Below, in pieces: positions 12,798 through 24,030 of a stretch of 64,000 nt of DNA. The notes beneath the pieces are model-generated. The model was not told the DNA's origin and searched no databases. It saw only the letters and a program-made list of their open reading frames with translations. A program made the translations under genes and the position numbers. Every line of letters begins with the position of its first letter. Position 1 is the first letter of the stretch. Source of the DNA: Heterobilharzia americana (taxonomy: Eukaryota; Platyhelminthes; Trematoda; Strigeidida; Schistosomatidae); assembly GCA_944470555.2 (NCBI GenBank), contig OX104127.1, forward strand, positions 141,006,786-141,070,785. Direction: 5' to 3'.

Positions 12798-12879
12798 CGG
12801 TAACTGCTTTTCGTCTAACCACTACCCAACAGACCTTTCTGGTATGGTAGGACCTCGAGGGAACAAGCGTTCCACCAGC

Positions 12880-12946
12880 ATAGCTCGTTGGGTCATTGTG
12901 ATATGCAAGCCCGACCACCACGTCAAGGTAGCAGCTATCGGTCGGG
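12880..12946 (-). ncRNA. Candidate HDV-like double-pseudoknot fold at the RTE-A 5' terminus
   Basis: On the minus strand CCCGACC (12946-12940) pairs with GGTCGGG (12916-12910), a 7-bp P1. Inside it ATAGCT (12938-12933) can pair with AGCTAT (12885-12880), which lies after P1, giving the crossed P1/P2 order of HDV-type ribozymes. ACC/GGT (12929-12927 / 12919-12917) closes a 7-base loop directly next to the P1 3' strand, like P3. HDV-like ribozymes are known at the 5' ends of R2 and some RTE elements. Weak points: the first base would be C, not the usual G; P4 is poor; the catalytic C of J4/2 is not obvious. Speculative. Confidence 0.25.
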
Positions 12947-12954
12947 GTGAACTG

Positions 12955-12966
12955 TGTGAACTGTTT
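12955..12966. repeat. Target-site duplication, 5' side of RTE-A element
   Basis: TGTGAACTGTTT, identical to 8975-8986. Just inside the element there is a second partial copy, GTGAACTG (12947-12954), which may be filler made at the 5' junction. Confidence 0.88.
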
Positions 12967-13895
12967 GCCATATAAGCCTCCATCAAACATTTTCGTCATT
13001 TTGTAAGTCGTGATTGTAACATATTTACCGACCACAAGCCTTTGACTTGTGCCCTATACCACCACGGATAGGTGGTCTCTATATGAAGAACGTCATCTGG
13101 ATTACATATCGAAATTCAAATCGGACAGTCATCATGTTTCTGGTGTGAACAACCTTGCAGCAAACATCAGGTTTCACGCTTACACCACCTTTTTACCGCC
13201 AACAATTCAATTACAAAAGATTTCTTAACTCCAAAGTTCAGGAGATATGAAAAACTTCAACATTCAATTTTCTAGAAGATTCAACACAGTCCGCGACATG
13301 TCCCCTTTCCTCTACGCAAGTCTCTCTGACGCTCTACACCGTCTTTTATACCTCAATATTAGTGGGACTGACAAGCTGATATCAGCTAGTTTCGTTTGAA
13401 CAGGCATTAACCGTGATGTATGAAAGCTAACTCGTGCATGTATACAATGCCTGAGTACTAAAGTAAACTAGAATAACACTAAACCATTTGAAAATTTTAC
13501 CAACTCAAATTCACAGTTCGACCATTTTTGCCTGGATATCACTGGTTCGCTTCCACCTCCTAACGGTTTTTCTTATTTCCTGATGTGTCGACAGGTTCAC
13601 TCACTGACCCAAGCCAATCTCATAATCAGACAACAATGCCGATACAGCTAGTTAATTTCTCGTTGTAGCATGGGTTTCGCAGTTTGGATGCCCTTCTACT
13701 GTTAAAACCGACCGAAAGCGACAATTTGAATGCTACTTTCCAGAATCTGTTGTGATCCAAACACATTTAAACCACTGTGTATCACCCAGCCTGTAACACT
13801 TTAGTAGGCTTCCATCGTCATCTTAAGGTCTTCCAAATGGGATTCGACAACATGAAATGGATTAAAGCTCTGCCATTAGTTCTTCCCAGGATTTG
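12955..13895 (+). mobile_element. Ty3/Gypsy pol fragment, right half (RNase H and integrase)
   Basis: Immediately after the duplication the interrupted RNase H frame resumes with IKHFRHFV and FTDHKPLTCA (12990-13055), a near-invariant Gypsy RNase H signature. Integrase-core remains follow at 13515-13860. FDHFCLDITGSLPPPNGFSYFL corresponds to the usual FDHVHxDIVGPLP region, later blocks resemble the GCP..VKTDR..QFE and L..HHLK..F regions. Several stops and frameshifts. It ends abruptly near 13895 against an RTE-A 3' fragment. Confidence 0.8.
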
Positions 13896-14490
13896 GTTAT
13901 AGGCGTCTTCGTAGCATTGCTCACGTGTGGTGGAGTCATCGTGTGAGTAATGTTGAGGTCAGGAGATGGTTACTACACAAGACAAGTAACTCGACTGATG
14001 AGATTGTGAACCTCTATCGAATGGAATGGATTGGACATGTATGGCGCATACCAAGCCATTACCTACCACCATGTACCATGGAACAGGAAGTTGGATTACG
14101 TTGAAAGCAAGTTTAGGGTGGCCAGACCAAGACCTGGCACCAGTCCATGAAGTCCCTGACCATTGGTCTGGGCCGTTTGGGGAGAAGTAGCCTGCCTGGT
14201 TGGGGCTCCAGAGATGAATGGAATCAGTGGTTGAGGGCTCTTGGTGATATAGCTGCAAAACGGTCACAACGGCACAGATCTATTCACTCTTTGACATCTA
14301 AACCCTCAATAATCACACTAACCTTTACCTTCATATTGTTTATTTTCTCACATTGTCTACAGTGATATTACTTTTCTATTCACTTATTCTTTACGTACTA
14401 TTGTGAAATGTGGTCACTTGAATTGATCCACTGGTGTGCGAGGTTAGATATTGATTTTATCTGTCTCACCTGTCTCTCATAGTGTTCGCT
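13896..14490 (+). mobile_element. 5'-truncated RTE-A copy (C-terminal domain and 3' UTR)
   Basis: Begins with RRLRSIAHV..HRVSNVEVR and keeps TDEIVNLYRMEWIGHVWRIPSHYLP. The frame at 14147-14365 reads MKSLTIGLGRLGRSSLPGWGSRDEWNQW and GDIAAKRSQRHRSIHSL, matching the C-terminus of the element at 8987-12954. The 3' UTR (14300-14490) resembles those near 5350 and 49530, placing it in that sub-branch. Typical 5' truncation by incomplete reverse transcription. It sits directly against the Gypsy integrase remnant and probably inserted in it. Confidence 0.8.
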
Positions 14491-14499
14491 CCACGCTTA

Positions 14500-15030
14500 G
14501 AATGAAAACACAAAGCAATTCTTATCGCTTTGATTTACAGAACCAAACTACGTTTTCATGGCAAACCAACTGCTCTGAGACTTAGCAAGACAGCTCCCTA
14601 TGGTGTCCACGGCTATGTTCAGAATCCTAGACTTCAAAGGCGCCATCTTTAGCTACTATCCACCCTAACACAGTACAGGAGTTCAGTCGGACTAAAAGCT
14701 TCAAAACCACACGCACATCTTTGTGTTATAATACCACAGGGAAACCCTCGCAAGGATCTATTGACAGATGTCTCAAGGTTTTCAGGAAGAAATTTTTCGT
14801 CAGTGATAGATCAGGTCAACAAGGTACCCTATCAACTGCTTGAAGGTAGCATGCTCCGATGACGATCCAAAACTGTCGTTTTGGCAACATCGTCCAAAAC
14901 TATGGTTCAGGACCAAGAGGAAGACACTGGTTGAAAGAGGTTACGACTCTTCCAGTCAAGAAGTCATTGGCAGGAGTGAAAAAGCACCGTCTGTGAGAAC
15001 TGACCAGTGTGTCTGTGGGTTCAGATAGTC
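14500..15030 (+). mobile_element. Possible tail of the same Gypsy pol remnant
   Basis: Across frames there are stretches resembling the integrase C-terminal end of fluke Gypsy elements. A THIFV stretch lies near 14710-14730 (compare CTHVFVRHDAV), and a NCLKVACSDDD stretch near 14838-14870 (compare SIDRLKPAY). The match is weak and frames change repeatedly. If right, the RTE-A copy at 13896-14490 is a second insertion into one Gypsy element. Confidence 0.35.
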
Positions 15031-15359
15031 TACAGACTTTCACACTTAGTTCTTCAACACTTTTGTCATGGACAAGTTATGAGTCTGCCTAAATATCTCA
15101 GCAATGTTCACTACAAAGGTTCTACTCATGTATATTTTTACATTTCAAGGAAACGTGGAAAATCTTAGAAATAAGAACGAATACAATAGAGGTAGCACCT
15201 TAGTACCCATTATGGTTATTATTGGCATTATTATTATCATTACTATTTTATAAATTGTCTTACAATTGATGTTTCACAGCTGAACCTTTGACTTTCAAAG
15301 TAAACATCATAAATCGCATCTTAGCAATGCATAAAGTGCACCGAATAAACTCGATGTAC

Positions 15360-17860
15360 TCCGGGAATGAGGTAAAAACATTTACGCTCATCTTTTCGGT
15401 CTTACCGAGACACGGGTTTCTCCTAAAAAGTCAGGTAAGGGGTTGGCTGCTGCAAACACCACGCTGTTTCACAACAATAGGAGAGCTGGTGAGGAGAGCG
15501 GAGTACCACTTTACGTCAGCTCTTCCCTTTCAGCTCACCAAATGCACATTCAAAAACCGAACTGTCTTGAGGAATCCATCCAGTGCCTCATAAAGCTGTC
15601 CACGACTACAAAGTATTTGACGGCAACCATTTATAGGAAGTCATCCGCTGACGTGAGGTATGACGGCCAAATGCTGTAAGTAATCACTTGCTCCCTTAAA
15701 CTCCGGCGCAAGCTCTACTTTAAAACTTTAGCCTACCTAGGGTTGACTTTGGAGATCATAAGTTTAATGGGAGCCACGACTCCATTGAAGCCCGATTCTT
15801 CAACGTAATTTGAGGGACTGGGTCTTACAGAAGATGTGAGACCAGTGACGCAATGGAGAGAAGCCAAAACCACAAACTGCATCTTTACAAGTGAAGGGTT
15901 TTGACAGATAACACAGCACTCCCTCCTCCTTTTCGCAGGAGTGATTACGTTACTGATTTCCAGTATCTCCCCAGAATGAAAATAACTCGACCTCCCATCG
16001 TATGGTTAGAACTTCAGACGACTGGACATTACACTTCTTCGAACCGCATTGGAACAGACAGATTGGGAACCTGCACATGGGTGGCAGGATGTGAATACCC
16101 ACTGCAAATTCATACTTGAAAAAATCGTGCATGCCATCACCCAGTGTTCCATTTTCAACTATAAAGTGCTTCACGTCACCTAAGGTAATAAGCAACTCTA
16201 CTCGTAAACTAATTAGGTTAACAAGACACCACTGAGCAGAACACAAAATGAATGATAACGACCATACGCAGACTATTAAAACAGACAAAAACACGCACGA
16301 AGGTACTGAGAGTAGATCAGCAACGGCATCAAGTTGGGCTCACAAGCATGCTTTTTCTAACCCGAGAAGTCTGTTCCACAATGCTGCATTGTTCCAAAAG
16401 GCCAAGGCGGGAGTTTCAACTAATAGGGTCCAACGGAATAACTAGTAGCAACACTGAAGCAGCTGAACTAGCTGATCAGTATTTGCGAGTCTTTTAATCA
16501 CCAACCACTCACTCAGGAGTTTACGAATGTCCCACAAATGAAGTAGGACCCTCGGTTGTTGACTGAGACGTTGAGCTAAGTACAGCGCAAACTGCTACTT
16601 CCCAAAAAATATACTTCTCCCAGACCAAACCAAATCCATGCGGCGGTTTGCGGGAAGAAGCCTTAATCTTCGCCGAAACTTTAAACGAGTTGTTAAGGGA
16701 TTCTCCAAGTCAAGGAAGTGACCAATTTTTGGCGGTTGGGTCACAATTCCAATTTTCAAAAGTCAACGAATCAACCTGAAGACATATAAACCAAGGACGC
16801 TCCAAAGTAAAAGGGTGGCTAATATATGGTAGACTGAGGAATCACCCAATAACAAGGATTTAGAAAATACTGCTCTCGCATTACTAACTTGTTCAACCCT
16901 CGAAGCAGAGTTGATATTATTTACCTAGGCTTTCCCGAAGCCTTTGATCCTGTTACAACTGCCCTATTGACAAACGAAAGCTAATCGCGATCAGACCAAC
17001 GCTCATTGATCGGTTGTCCTCATATCTACGTGATCGTTTATTTAGAATACGAGTAAGTTTCCCTTTTTTTGGAGGAACAGAATGTCTAAGTGAAGTCCCC
17101 CACAGTTCGATACTAGGGCCTCTGCTTTTTTAATATACGTAATCAACTCGTCTTAACAGACCTCTGAAATTCTTCTTTTTGTTCATGACGTGAAACAATG
17201 GAGAGGAATCAGAAGTCAGGAAGACAACCCAACTTCAGAGCCGGGTTATCGAAAATGGGCTTCCATTTGACACTGAAAAAAGCAAGGCTGTACATCCGAA
17301 ATATGACGCGTGTCATGCATATAGTCTTGACGGCATGGAACTTGAAGTGTTGCAGATGGAGAAGGATTTGGGCGCTCCGGTCCTTCAAGACCTAAAGCCC
17401 CATGCCAACTGTGACAGAAACGCAGTTCATGGAAACCTTGCGTTGGCAACCCCTAGGATGAATTTTCTGACAATTCATGAGGCCTTATCTGGAGTTCAAG
17501 ACTATTACTTTCCTCCTCCTCCCCTCACTTCAGAAGGACAAACTAAGCTCAGAATGCACCCAAAGGGGCTCGACCAAATTTGTTGAAAGACTCAGGTTTG
17601 AAACATGACTGGTTACACTTCATCTACACCCTCTGGAATATAGAAGACAGAGGACTTGATAGCGGCTCACAACATCTTGAACATCCCAGGACAAACACTC
17701 CGTCACTTATTGAATCTTAGCTGTAACACCAATCCTAGAGGACATAAACAGAAACTAAGCCTAGAACATAGGTGGTTAGGTACCACACAAACTCTCTTCC
17801 CTAAGTTTTTCAACTCTGTAGTGGTCTTGTTACAAACGTGATCCAGACGACTTTATCTGA
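15360..17860 (+). mobile_element. Degenerate CR1/Jockey-type LINE (endonuclease, RT, C-terminus)
   Basis: Endonuclease remains: NNRRAGEESGVPLYVSS (15468-15520) and TTKYLTATIYRK (15605-15640), as in LINE endonucleases (usual xRxGGGVALYVR, xxxxGxIYRxPS). A PPFRRSDYVTDFQY stretch lies at 15918-15965. RT remains: VDIIYLGFPEAFDPV (16910-16955; usual VIYLDFSKAFDxV), then a shifted SGVPQGSxLGPLLF-like region (17093-17140). LTLKKARLY follows near 17265. The C-terminus DLIAAHNILNIPG and LSCNTNPRGHKQKLS (17655-17765) matches the usual LINE tail. At least a dozen stops. It is a different sub-family from the SR1-like copies downstream. The catalytic FADD box is not preserved. Confidence 0.75.
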
Positions 17861-18616
17861 ATCCTTTAAATGAGGGCTCGATACGTGGGTCGGAGCTCAC
17901 TCGAAACTAGATTTCCAAATTTCAACAGTCGTCTTTTTTTCTTTACTTGCATACAGACTAACAAAGGGATTTGCGGTCCACTGCCTCTGGACACGGAATT
18001 GAGTTAAGCGAAAGCTTCTTATGAATTATCAACCGATTAATCCATTTTTGGCCAAGCAGTTTACAAACATGTTGCAATTTACAACAGACAAGAAAAAACG
18101 TGACCACTGATTTACCTAGTGGAATTCTTGTTTTGACTGGGAAAATGGTTTTCACCCGTTCCATTAGAGTGGTTGTCAGACTTTGTGCTGCTATCTGCAG
18201 AAACAAGCTAACAAACATTCAGACAGAAAACCATATGTACCCATGAAATAACTTTTCCATTGAAACAAGGAAGTCGAGCATCGTCTTCAGTTATCTCTTC
18301 CTTGACAACACTATAAAATAAAAAATTGCTGAATAAATCTCAATAGAATACGAACCCAAAATCTGCATCAACTGACTTGAAGAAAAACTTATAATTTGGT
18401 CTGTTAAGCGCATTTTTAAAGTCACCCAAGGTAACTGCACTGGGGCACACAGCAATTTTAACTAAATAAGGGGTTTCTTCGTCATCAATATGGTAAATAA
18501 TCTTCGTATCATCCATCTGAACCGCCCTAAGTTCTACACATTCATAATGGAACTTCTAATGAATTAACAACTTTGGCTGGCTTAAACACACCGACCAAAC
18601 TGAAGCAGTTCAATAC
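17861..18616. other. Gap without recognised gene
   Basis: No protein family or repeat recognised. The 86-codon minus ORF at 17958-18218 has no visible domain. Confidence 0.5.
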
Positions 18617-18770
18617 CCAATATCTTTCAAACGAGCTTTTGTAAACCAGTTGATTTCTTCTTGCTCGCTTCTTGATCTTACGGAACAGTTATAGGTCTTT
18701 GATGGGTTCCAATGTAGTAGATTCAGCCACGCGTCTGCTATAGCTCTGACTTACAGAACAGGAAGTTAAG

Positions 18771-18867
18771 TTAATGATGGATCGTGACAGGTACACGCAT
18801 CTGACGAGTTCCAGATGGGACGAAATGCGCATATTGGGCTCCGCCGCTAGCCACGATCCATCATTAA
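18771..18867 (+). ncRNA. Hammerhead-ribozyme fossil (Sm-alpha-like core)
   Basis: CTGACGA (18801-18807), a 5-bp stem II GTTCC/GGGAC with AGAT loop (18808-18821) and GAAA (18822-18825) make an exact hammerhead core. CGCAT (18796-18800) and ATGCG (18825-18829) can pair as inner stem I, and TTAATGATGGATCGTG (18771-18786) pairs perfectly with 18852-18867 around it. Compared with the copy at 54.6 kb, the short stem III and the GTC cleavage site after GAAA are missing, so it should be inactive. It interrupts the CR1 3' UTR: the homologous UTR at 20.8 kb lacks it. Hammerheads of this type are known in schistosome Sm-alpha SINEs and Penelope-like elements. Confidence 0.6.
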
Positions 18868-18944
18868 CATGATTAGAAAGCTGGCAATATCGAGGCATCC
18901 GCACAGGAGCCCATATCCGATATCGAATGTCCAATATTGATAGT

Positions 18945-18980
18945 GCGAGAGCAGAAAACCGATAGTTTTCGATCTCTCGC
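18945..18980. other. Two-tier hairpin
   Basis: GCGAGAG (18945-18951) pairs with CTCTCGC (18974-18980), and inside it AAAAC pairs with GTTTT. It lies in the same inserted block as the hammerhead fossil, about 80 bases downstream. A B-box-like GGTTCAATCC lies further on, near 19012. Function unknown. Confidence 0.4.
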
Positions 18981-20480
18981 GCCCAGTTCTTAGGGCTTGG
19001 TTCGAGTTGTTCGGTTCAATCCTGCAGTGGGCGAGGAAATCCTCCCTACTTTCTCGCTTTTAGCTTCAGTGAGGTGGATGTTTTGTGGGTTAGTAAGTTG
19101 TAATCTGTAGAGTAATTGGGGAGCTACTGGTTGCTGGGACGTTTAGGGAACTGCCGTGACTCCTGTCTGTGTAGGTACCTGAAAGAGAATGGTAAAGTAG
19201 TGGCAGAAGAATGAAGAGAGAATAAAAAAGAGAAGAAAGGAGAAAAATAATAATCAGGGAAGAGAAAAGGAGGGGTGAAAAAGAGAAATAAGAACGAAAG
19301 AAAAGTATTTAGGAATTGCGCGAATGGTCGCGTGGGTTTGGTTCCTACAAAGGAATTAGTAGGTGATGCCGGTGTATTAAGCAGGGAGATAGTGAGTGGT
19401 GGTTGGGAGTTGGGGGCTATTGAGGTTGGTGACTACCTGAGTACGTCCGTGGTAGTCCATGCGAGGTGACATGACTGTCTAATCGTCTCTTGAATGAGTC
19501 GACTGAGGGAGCTATAACGATATGTCGCGGTAAGGCATTCCATAAAGCACATACTCCTAGGGAGAAAAATTTGAACCTGAGTATGGTGTTGGCTCTCTGG
19601 TGTGCTATCTTAATGGGGTTTCCTCGTGAAGATCGTTGAGTTGCAGGCAAAATTGATTCGTTTGCATGGTCTGTCTGATGGGCGATCTTGTGTGCCATAA
19701 TGAGGTCACCCCTTTTCCTGCGATAACCCAAGGTAAATAGGTTTAGGTGTTTAAGCCTTTCAGGATACGTCTTTCTCCTTAGCCTCGCAACAGATTTTGT
19801 CGCAGTTCTTTGTATTCTTTCAAGGAGAGTGGAGTCTCTCTCTAGTGTTGGAGGAGCCACCGTATTCAAGACCTCTAGATGAGGCCGCACGTAGGATTTG
19901 GAAATGGTGAGGAAGAGTTCGGGAGTGAGGGAGCCAAGCTGTCTGCGCAGAAAGTGTAGAATTGCGTTCGCTCTGGCTGTCATACCTTTGTAGTTGGAGC
20001 TGGTGTCCAAAGTGTCGGAGAAGTTGAGCCCCAAGTCTTTCTCCATGGACACTGGTGATTGCACGGTTGCTCAAGTCGGTCGTACTTGCTTCATTTTTAC
20101 TGATGTGCATTACTTTGCACTTTCCCAGGTTGAAGCTCAGGCCATTTTCTGACGACCAGAGGTCGAGTTGCTGCAAGTCCCTTTATAGTGCATTACAATC
20201 GGCTTCTTCGTTTGCCACCCTTTAAATTTTTATGTCGTCAGCAAAGAGGAAGATGGGTGAGGATATTTTATCTGGCAGATGGTTGACAAACAAGAGGAAC
20301 AGAAGCGGTCCTACGATTGCTTCTTGGGATTCTGCTGACGTCGACGGCCTCCACTCCGACCTTATTCTGTTTACTTTAGTGCAGAACTGCCTCCCTTCCA
20401 AGTACTCCTAGAACCAAGAGGGTAGGAGTTCACTTATACCAGCTGACATGATCATATGCCAATAGAGACCGATCAATTCG

Positions 20481-20692
20481 GTTCAATAAACGACAGTATC
20501 ATATTAAAATGATTATACCACGAAGTTAAGTGTCGGTTTGTTTGCCTTGAGCTGTGTTGTGGTTGGTTTCTTCATATGTCGAGTTGTCATACAGTTGTTC
20601 GGACTAGTGGCTAGAGAGGGTTAGGGAAAGTGAAGAGAACCTACAGAGTAGTTTGTCTGAGTAAAAGGGGAAAAGAAAGGTGAAGTAATCCA
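20481..20692. other. Short unassigned spacer between CR1 copies
   Basis: No coding or repeat signal recognised. Confidence 0.4.
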
Positions 20693-21900
20693 TAATCCAA
20701 TATCTTTTTACGAGCCAGTGTAGACCAACTGATTTCTTCGTGCTCGCTCCTAGGTCTTGAGGAACAGTTCCAGGTCCTTGGTGGATTCCAGTGCAGTAGG
20801 TCTACCCTCTTGGTTGCGGTAGCTCTGATTAGCCTGGCGGCCGGCTGGGTGTTAGTTAAATTTGCAGGGAGCGTTGTTTGTTTGTATTTTTTTCTTCCGA
20901 GGACTGTGGTGCAGATGGGCTCCTCAAGTGTCGTGCCAGCAGAAAATTGGTCGGACTGGTTGTAAAAAGGAGATGGAAAATATGTGCAGAGAAAGACAAA
21001 ATGGAAAAGAAAAGGAAAAAAGAAGGAAAATAAGATTAGGAAAAAGGAAACGGCGCGGAAGGAGAAACATTGGTAGCTTTATGGGAAATAGGTGATAGGG
21101 AGAGCTTTTGTTAAAAGCCGCAAACGTAAAGTCAGAAGGAAGAATAATGAACAGCATCATAGGACGAATGGGAATGTAGTAATTCCCTTAGTTGTAAGCG
21201 GTGACTGTAGGGGACGCCACAGGAAAGTATATCGTTGAGCCAAGGTCCCAGTGATAGCGATTTTACAAAGTGTCCAGCAATGGTTGCCCGCGTCAGCGTG
21301 GTCCATATCCCAACTAGACGAGCCCAAACCGTGAGTCGCTGCGTAACCGTACAACCTCCTCTTGAAGCCATTGACAGACGGAGCAGTAACAATCTCTGCA
21401 GGTAGTGCGTCCCAGTGACCACAAACTCGCAGAGAGAAGAAGTGTGATCGCAAACAGGTTCTCTCCCTTTGGTGGGTGATTCTCCTTGAGTTGCCATGAG
21501 GATCGCCTCAGCGGCCGTTCGGTGGGATTCCACCGTTCGGGTGACTTGGGTTACTAAGTATTTTGTAAGCCGTTGTGAAGTCACCACGTAATCTACGGTA
21601 GTTTGAGGAGTAGAGCCCTAGATCTTTCAGCCTGCCCTCATAGGGCTTTGTGCCTCACTCCCACGACACTCCTTGTAGCTCTCCTCCGGACTTTCTCCAG
21701 GAGATTCCCATCTGCCCAAATATGGTGGTGCAGTGACGCGGTGGACCTCTAAGTGAGGCCATATGTAGGTCTTGTACAGCTTCAAAAGGAGTTCTGGGGT
21801 CAGGGTAGCAGCGGACTCTCCTGTCTAATCTTCTAAAATGAGGTATGCACGTGTGAAACCTGCAAAATGCCTCGTACCTTGTATCCTTTTCCAGTGGCAC
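20693..21900 (-). mobile_element. CR1 (SR1-like) 3' fragment with 3' UTR
   Basis: On the minus strand the RT C-terminal frame gives TPELLLKLYKTYIWPHLEV (about 21810-21750). A shifted frame carries the closing FFSLRVCGHWDALPAEIVTAPSVNGFKRRLYGY block (21440-21330), the usual CR1 C-terminus. The 3' UTR contains a pyrimidine-rich stretch (21130-20950), a GCTGGCACGACACTTGAGGA box near 20920, and the family 3' end at 20693-20760. Bases 21292-21900 are part of the 1,069-bp inverted duplication and are almost identical to 27296-27904. Confidence 0.8.
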
Positions 21901-22360
21901 TATGGTTTTTCACAGACAAATAAATGTAGGTTAATGCTTGAGTCATTCAAAATCCGTGAAAAAAATGTGTGACAATCAACGTGAGTGGTGTGCGTAGAGG
22001 AAACCTGCAGTTTTTGAGCCCTTGCTTATAAATCTTGGAGGCTGGATTCTTTTTGTTCGGTTATGTTGCTTCGGTGGTTGCAGGATTTCTTACAACTCAG
22101 CTGCCTATAGTTTCGGAGGTACTGATTGTCCGTTTGAGGGTATTTTCACTTGCAAGTTGTAGCTTGATTCTTTTTGCTGGGGACCGAGCTGCTGGCAGGA
22201 TTAATTAGCCTTTTGCAGTTGCTATTTTTGTAAGCACCTTCATTTTAGTGTCATGGGTTGTTGAAAAAGGCGTGTAAGAGATAGGGCAAGTGGGAAATGA
22301 CAAAAGAAAAGTGAAAGTCACTTGAAGGAAAATTAGCGTTACCGGTAATAACGTGGAGGA
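21292..22360 (-). repeat. Left arm of 1,069-bp inverted duplication
   Basis: Reverse complement of 26836-27904 with no indel (positions in the two arms always sum to 49196) and one mismatch noticed by eye. It contains a CR1 3' UTR segment (22360-21901) joined to the 5'-truncated CR1 fragment at 21900. Confidence 0.95.
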
Positions 22361-24030
22361 CAGATGCGTCTTACTGCAAGCTCGAGGGATAGGGATCACA
22401 GGAGTGGACGGGCACACCTTCAGTTGCTACCGACGGACGCTTGCGGTGGACCATTTGCCCTCGTGTGCACATCGAGTAGTTGATTGAGGGAGTCAACTGA
22501 TGTCGCTGCGACTGCTTCCCTCAGCACAGCTTTTCATTAGGCGCATCTTTTCCCTATGGAGGAGCATGCGAACGGAGTTCCTCAGTGACTGCTGGTTTCG
22601 GGTCTACCATGTTGCTCCATTTTGATGGTTCACTTGGTGGATGATCTTGTGGGCTATTAGTGACTCACCTCTTTTCCTCCGACAGCTCGGGGCGAGTAAC
22701 TTCAGTTTTGTAAGGCGTTGCGCATCTGTTTTGCTTGTTAGTCCGACTACTGACCCTGTTGCTCTACTCTGCACCTCCTAGGGTACTTGCGGCTCTCTGT
22801 TGTGGACAAGGGGACCATCATGTTGAACACCTCCACGGGTGGCCTGACACAGGCTTTGAATATCACAAGGAATAATTTATGGCGTCAGCGTTCCAAGCTG
22901 CCTTCTTATGAACTCCATGACGTGGTCCGCCCTTGCCACTATTCCTTTATAGTACCGGGTGTGTCAGAGAAGTTTAATCCTAGGCTCTTCTCTGTGAATA
23001 CCCTGGTGGTTGCTCACTTGTTGAGTGTCACTGATTTTCACCGCTTCTGGCTTCGTAAGATACACCACTTTGCATTGCTGCAGGTAAAGCTCGAGACATT
23101 CTGGGCTGACTAGGACCCAAGCTGCAGTAGGTCGGCTTGTCGTATCCTGGGATCCTCTTCTTTACTCATCGTCTTCCACACTTTGCTGTCATCGGCAAGC
23201 AGGAGGAAAGACCAGAAGATTTGGTAGGGGAGGTCATTGATGAACAGAAGAACAGAAGTGGCCCAAGGGTCCCCAACTGAGAAACTCCTGTTCTTGCACT
23301 TCTGCAGGTCAATCCGACTCTGTTCACTTTAGTACAGAGCACTCAGTCTTTTGGACATGCTGTAAACCGTCCGCCGGGTGGTTCATCTATATCCGCTTTT
23401 GCAATTTTGGCAAGGATGTTGTAGTCCGGGATGCCATCGAATTGTTTGACCAAGTTCAGAAGGAGAAATAGAGTCGTCACTTGCCAAGTCGTTTGTTTAT
23501 CTGGTCATCGAAAGCGGTTATCACGTTTGTAGCACACAATCACCCGATTCTAAACCGGTGTTGGGTGGGATGGACGATGTTCCCTTCTTGGAAGTTTCAA
23601 ACAACATATGCAACCAGGCTTTCTAGTACCTTGGATAATATGAGAAGTAACGCTATTGGTATGTAATTGCGTAGGGTTTTTTGGTCTTCTTTCTCGAAGA
23701 CTATTTGAAGGATAGGAGGCCTCCATTCTTTTGGGGGTTGACTTGCCTCCAACGATTGTGTGAGCAGGCTGCATATTGGCATGCTTGGTGCCTCAACACG
23801 TTGCATAGGATCGCCGACCTTGTGAAGCCGTCGACCGGGGACTTCTTCATTCTGAGTGTTGGAAGTTTTGCAAACACTTGGTTCACCGAAGCCTTTGCAT
23901 TCATCAGCTTTACATCGCAGTCGTAAAACTTATTGACATTAATAGATGTTGGTGGCAGATGCATTTCCGCGTTGCGCTGCTCATTAAATCGGCCGCTCAG
24001 CAGCTCTCCTACCTGGCTGTCATCCAAGGG
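21901..24030 (-). mobile_element. Degenerate CR1 (SR1-like) copy
   Basis: Minus strand, from high to low coordinates. A region before the RT (24027-23701) contains VNQVFAKLPTLRMKKSPVDGF (usual V...L..L...KSPGxDGxxP). The start of the RT at 23760-23600 reads EWRPPILQIVFEKEDQKTLRNYIPIALL and LSKVLESLV. RT middle is scrambled (23500-22950). A CR1 C-terminus with RxSHxPTRSSTK-type remains lies at 22700-22450. The 3' UTR at 22360-21901 is inside the inverted duplication. Many stops; no catalytic FADD box found. Confidence 0.7.

Larger units (their letters stand above)
8987..12954 (-). mobile_element. Nearly intact SR2-like RTE non-LTR retrotransposon, nested in a Gypsy fragment
   Basis: About 3.97 kb. 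It is flanked by a 12-bp direct repeat TGTGAACTGTTT (8975-8986 and 12955-12966) that interrupts the RNase H frame of a Gypsy remnant; removing the element and one repeat makes the frame continuous. On the minus strand the order is 5' UTR with hairpins (12954-12630), endonuclease, reverse transcriptase, C-terminal domain, 3' UTR, and a 3' tail of about nine ATG repeats (read as CAT at 8987-9015 on +). Short 3' simple repeats and 5' APE endonuclease are typical of the RTE clade, and about 3.9 kb fits SR2. Only one clear frameshift was seen in the long ORF. It is the youngest full-length element in the window and a plausible source for the shorter copies. Confidence 0.93.
18617..20480 (-). mobile_element. 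SR1-like CR1 retrotransposon, 3' part with RT C-terminus
   Basis: On the minus strand the RT palm is visible at 20340-20230 as GPLLFLLFVNHLPDKISSP and FLFADDIKI, the catalytic box being intact. LDLWSSENGLSFNLGKCKVMHISK follows (20170-20090). The 215-codon frame 20064-19417 then gives EKDLGLNFSDTLDTSSNY, SYVRPHLEV, RRKRGDLIMAHKI and FFSLGVCALWNALP..IV.APSVDSFKRRLD, the standard CR1 C-terminus. The 3' end (18617-18640) shares GCTCG..GATATTG with the ends of the copies at 20693 and 28527. The 5' half, including endonuclease, is missing. A hammerhead-bearing block interrupts the 3' UTR. Confidence 0.85.
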
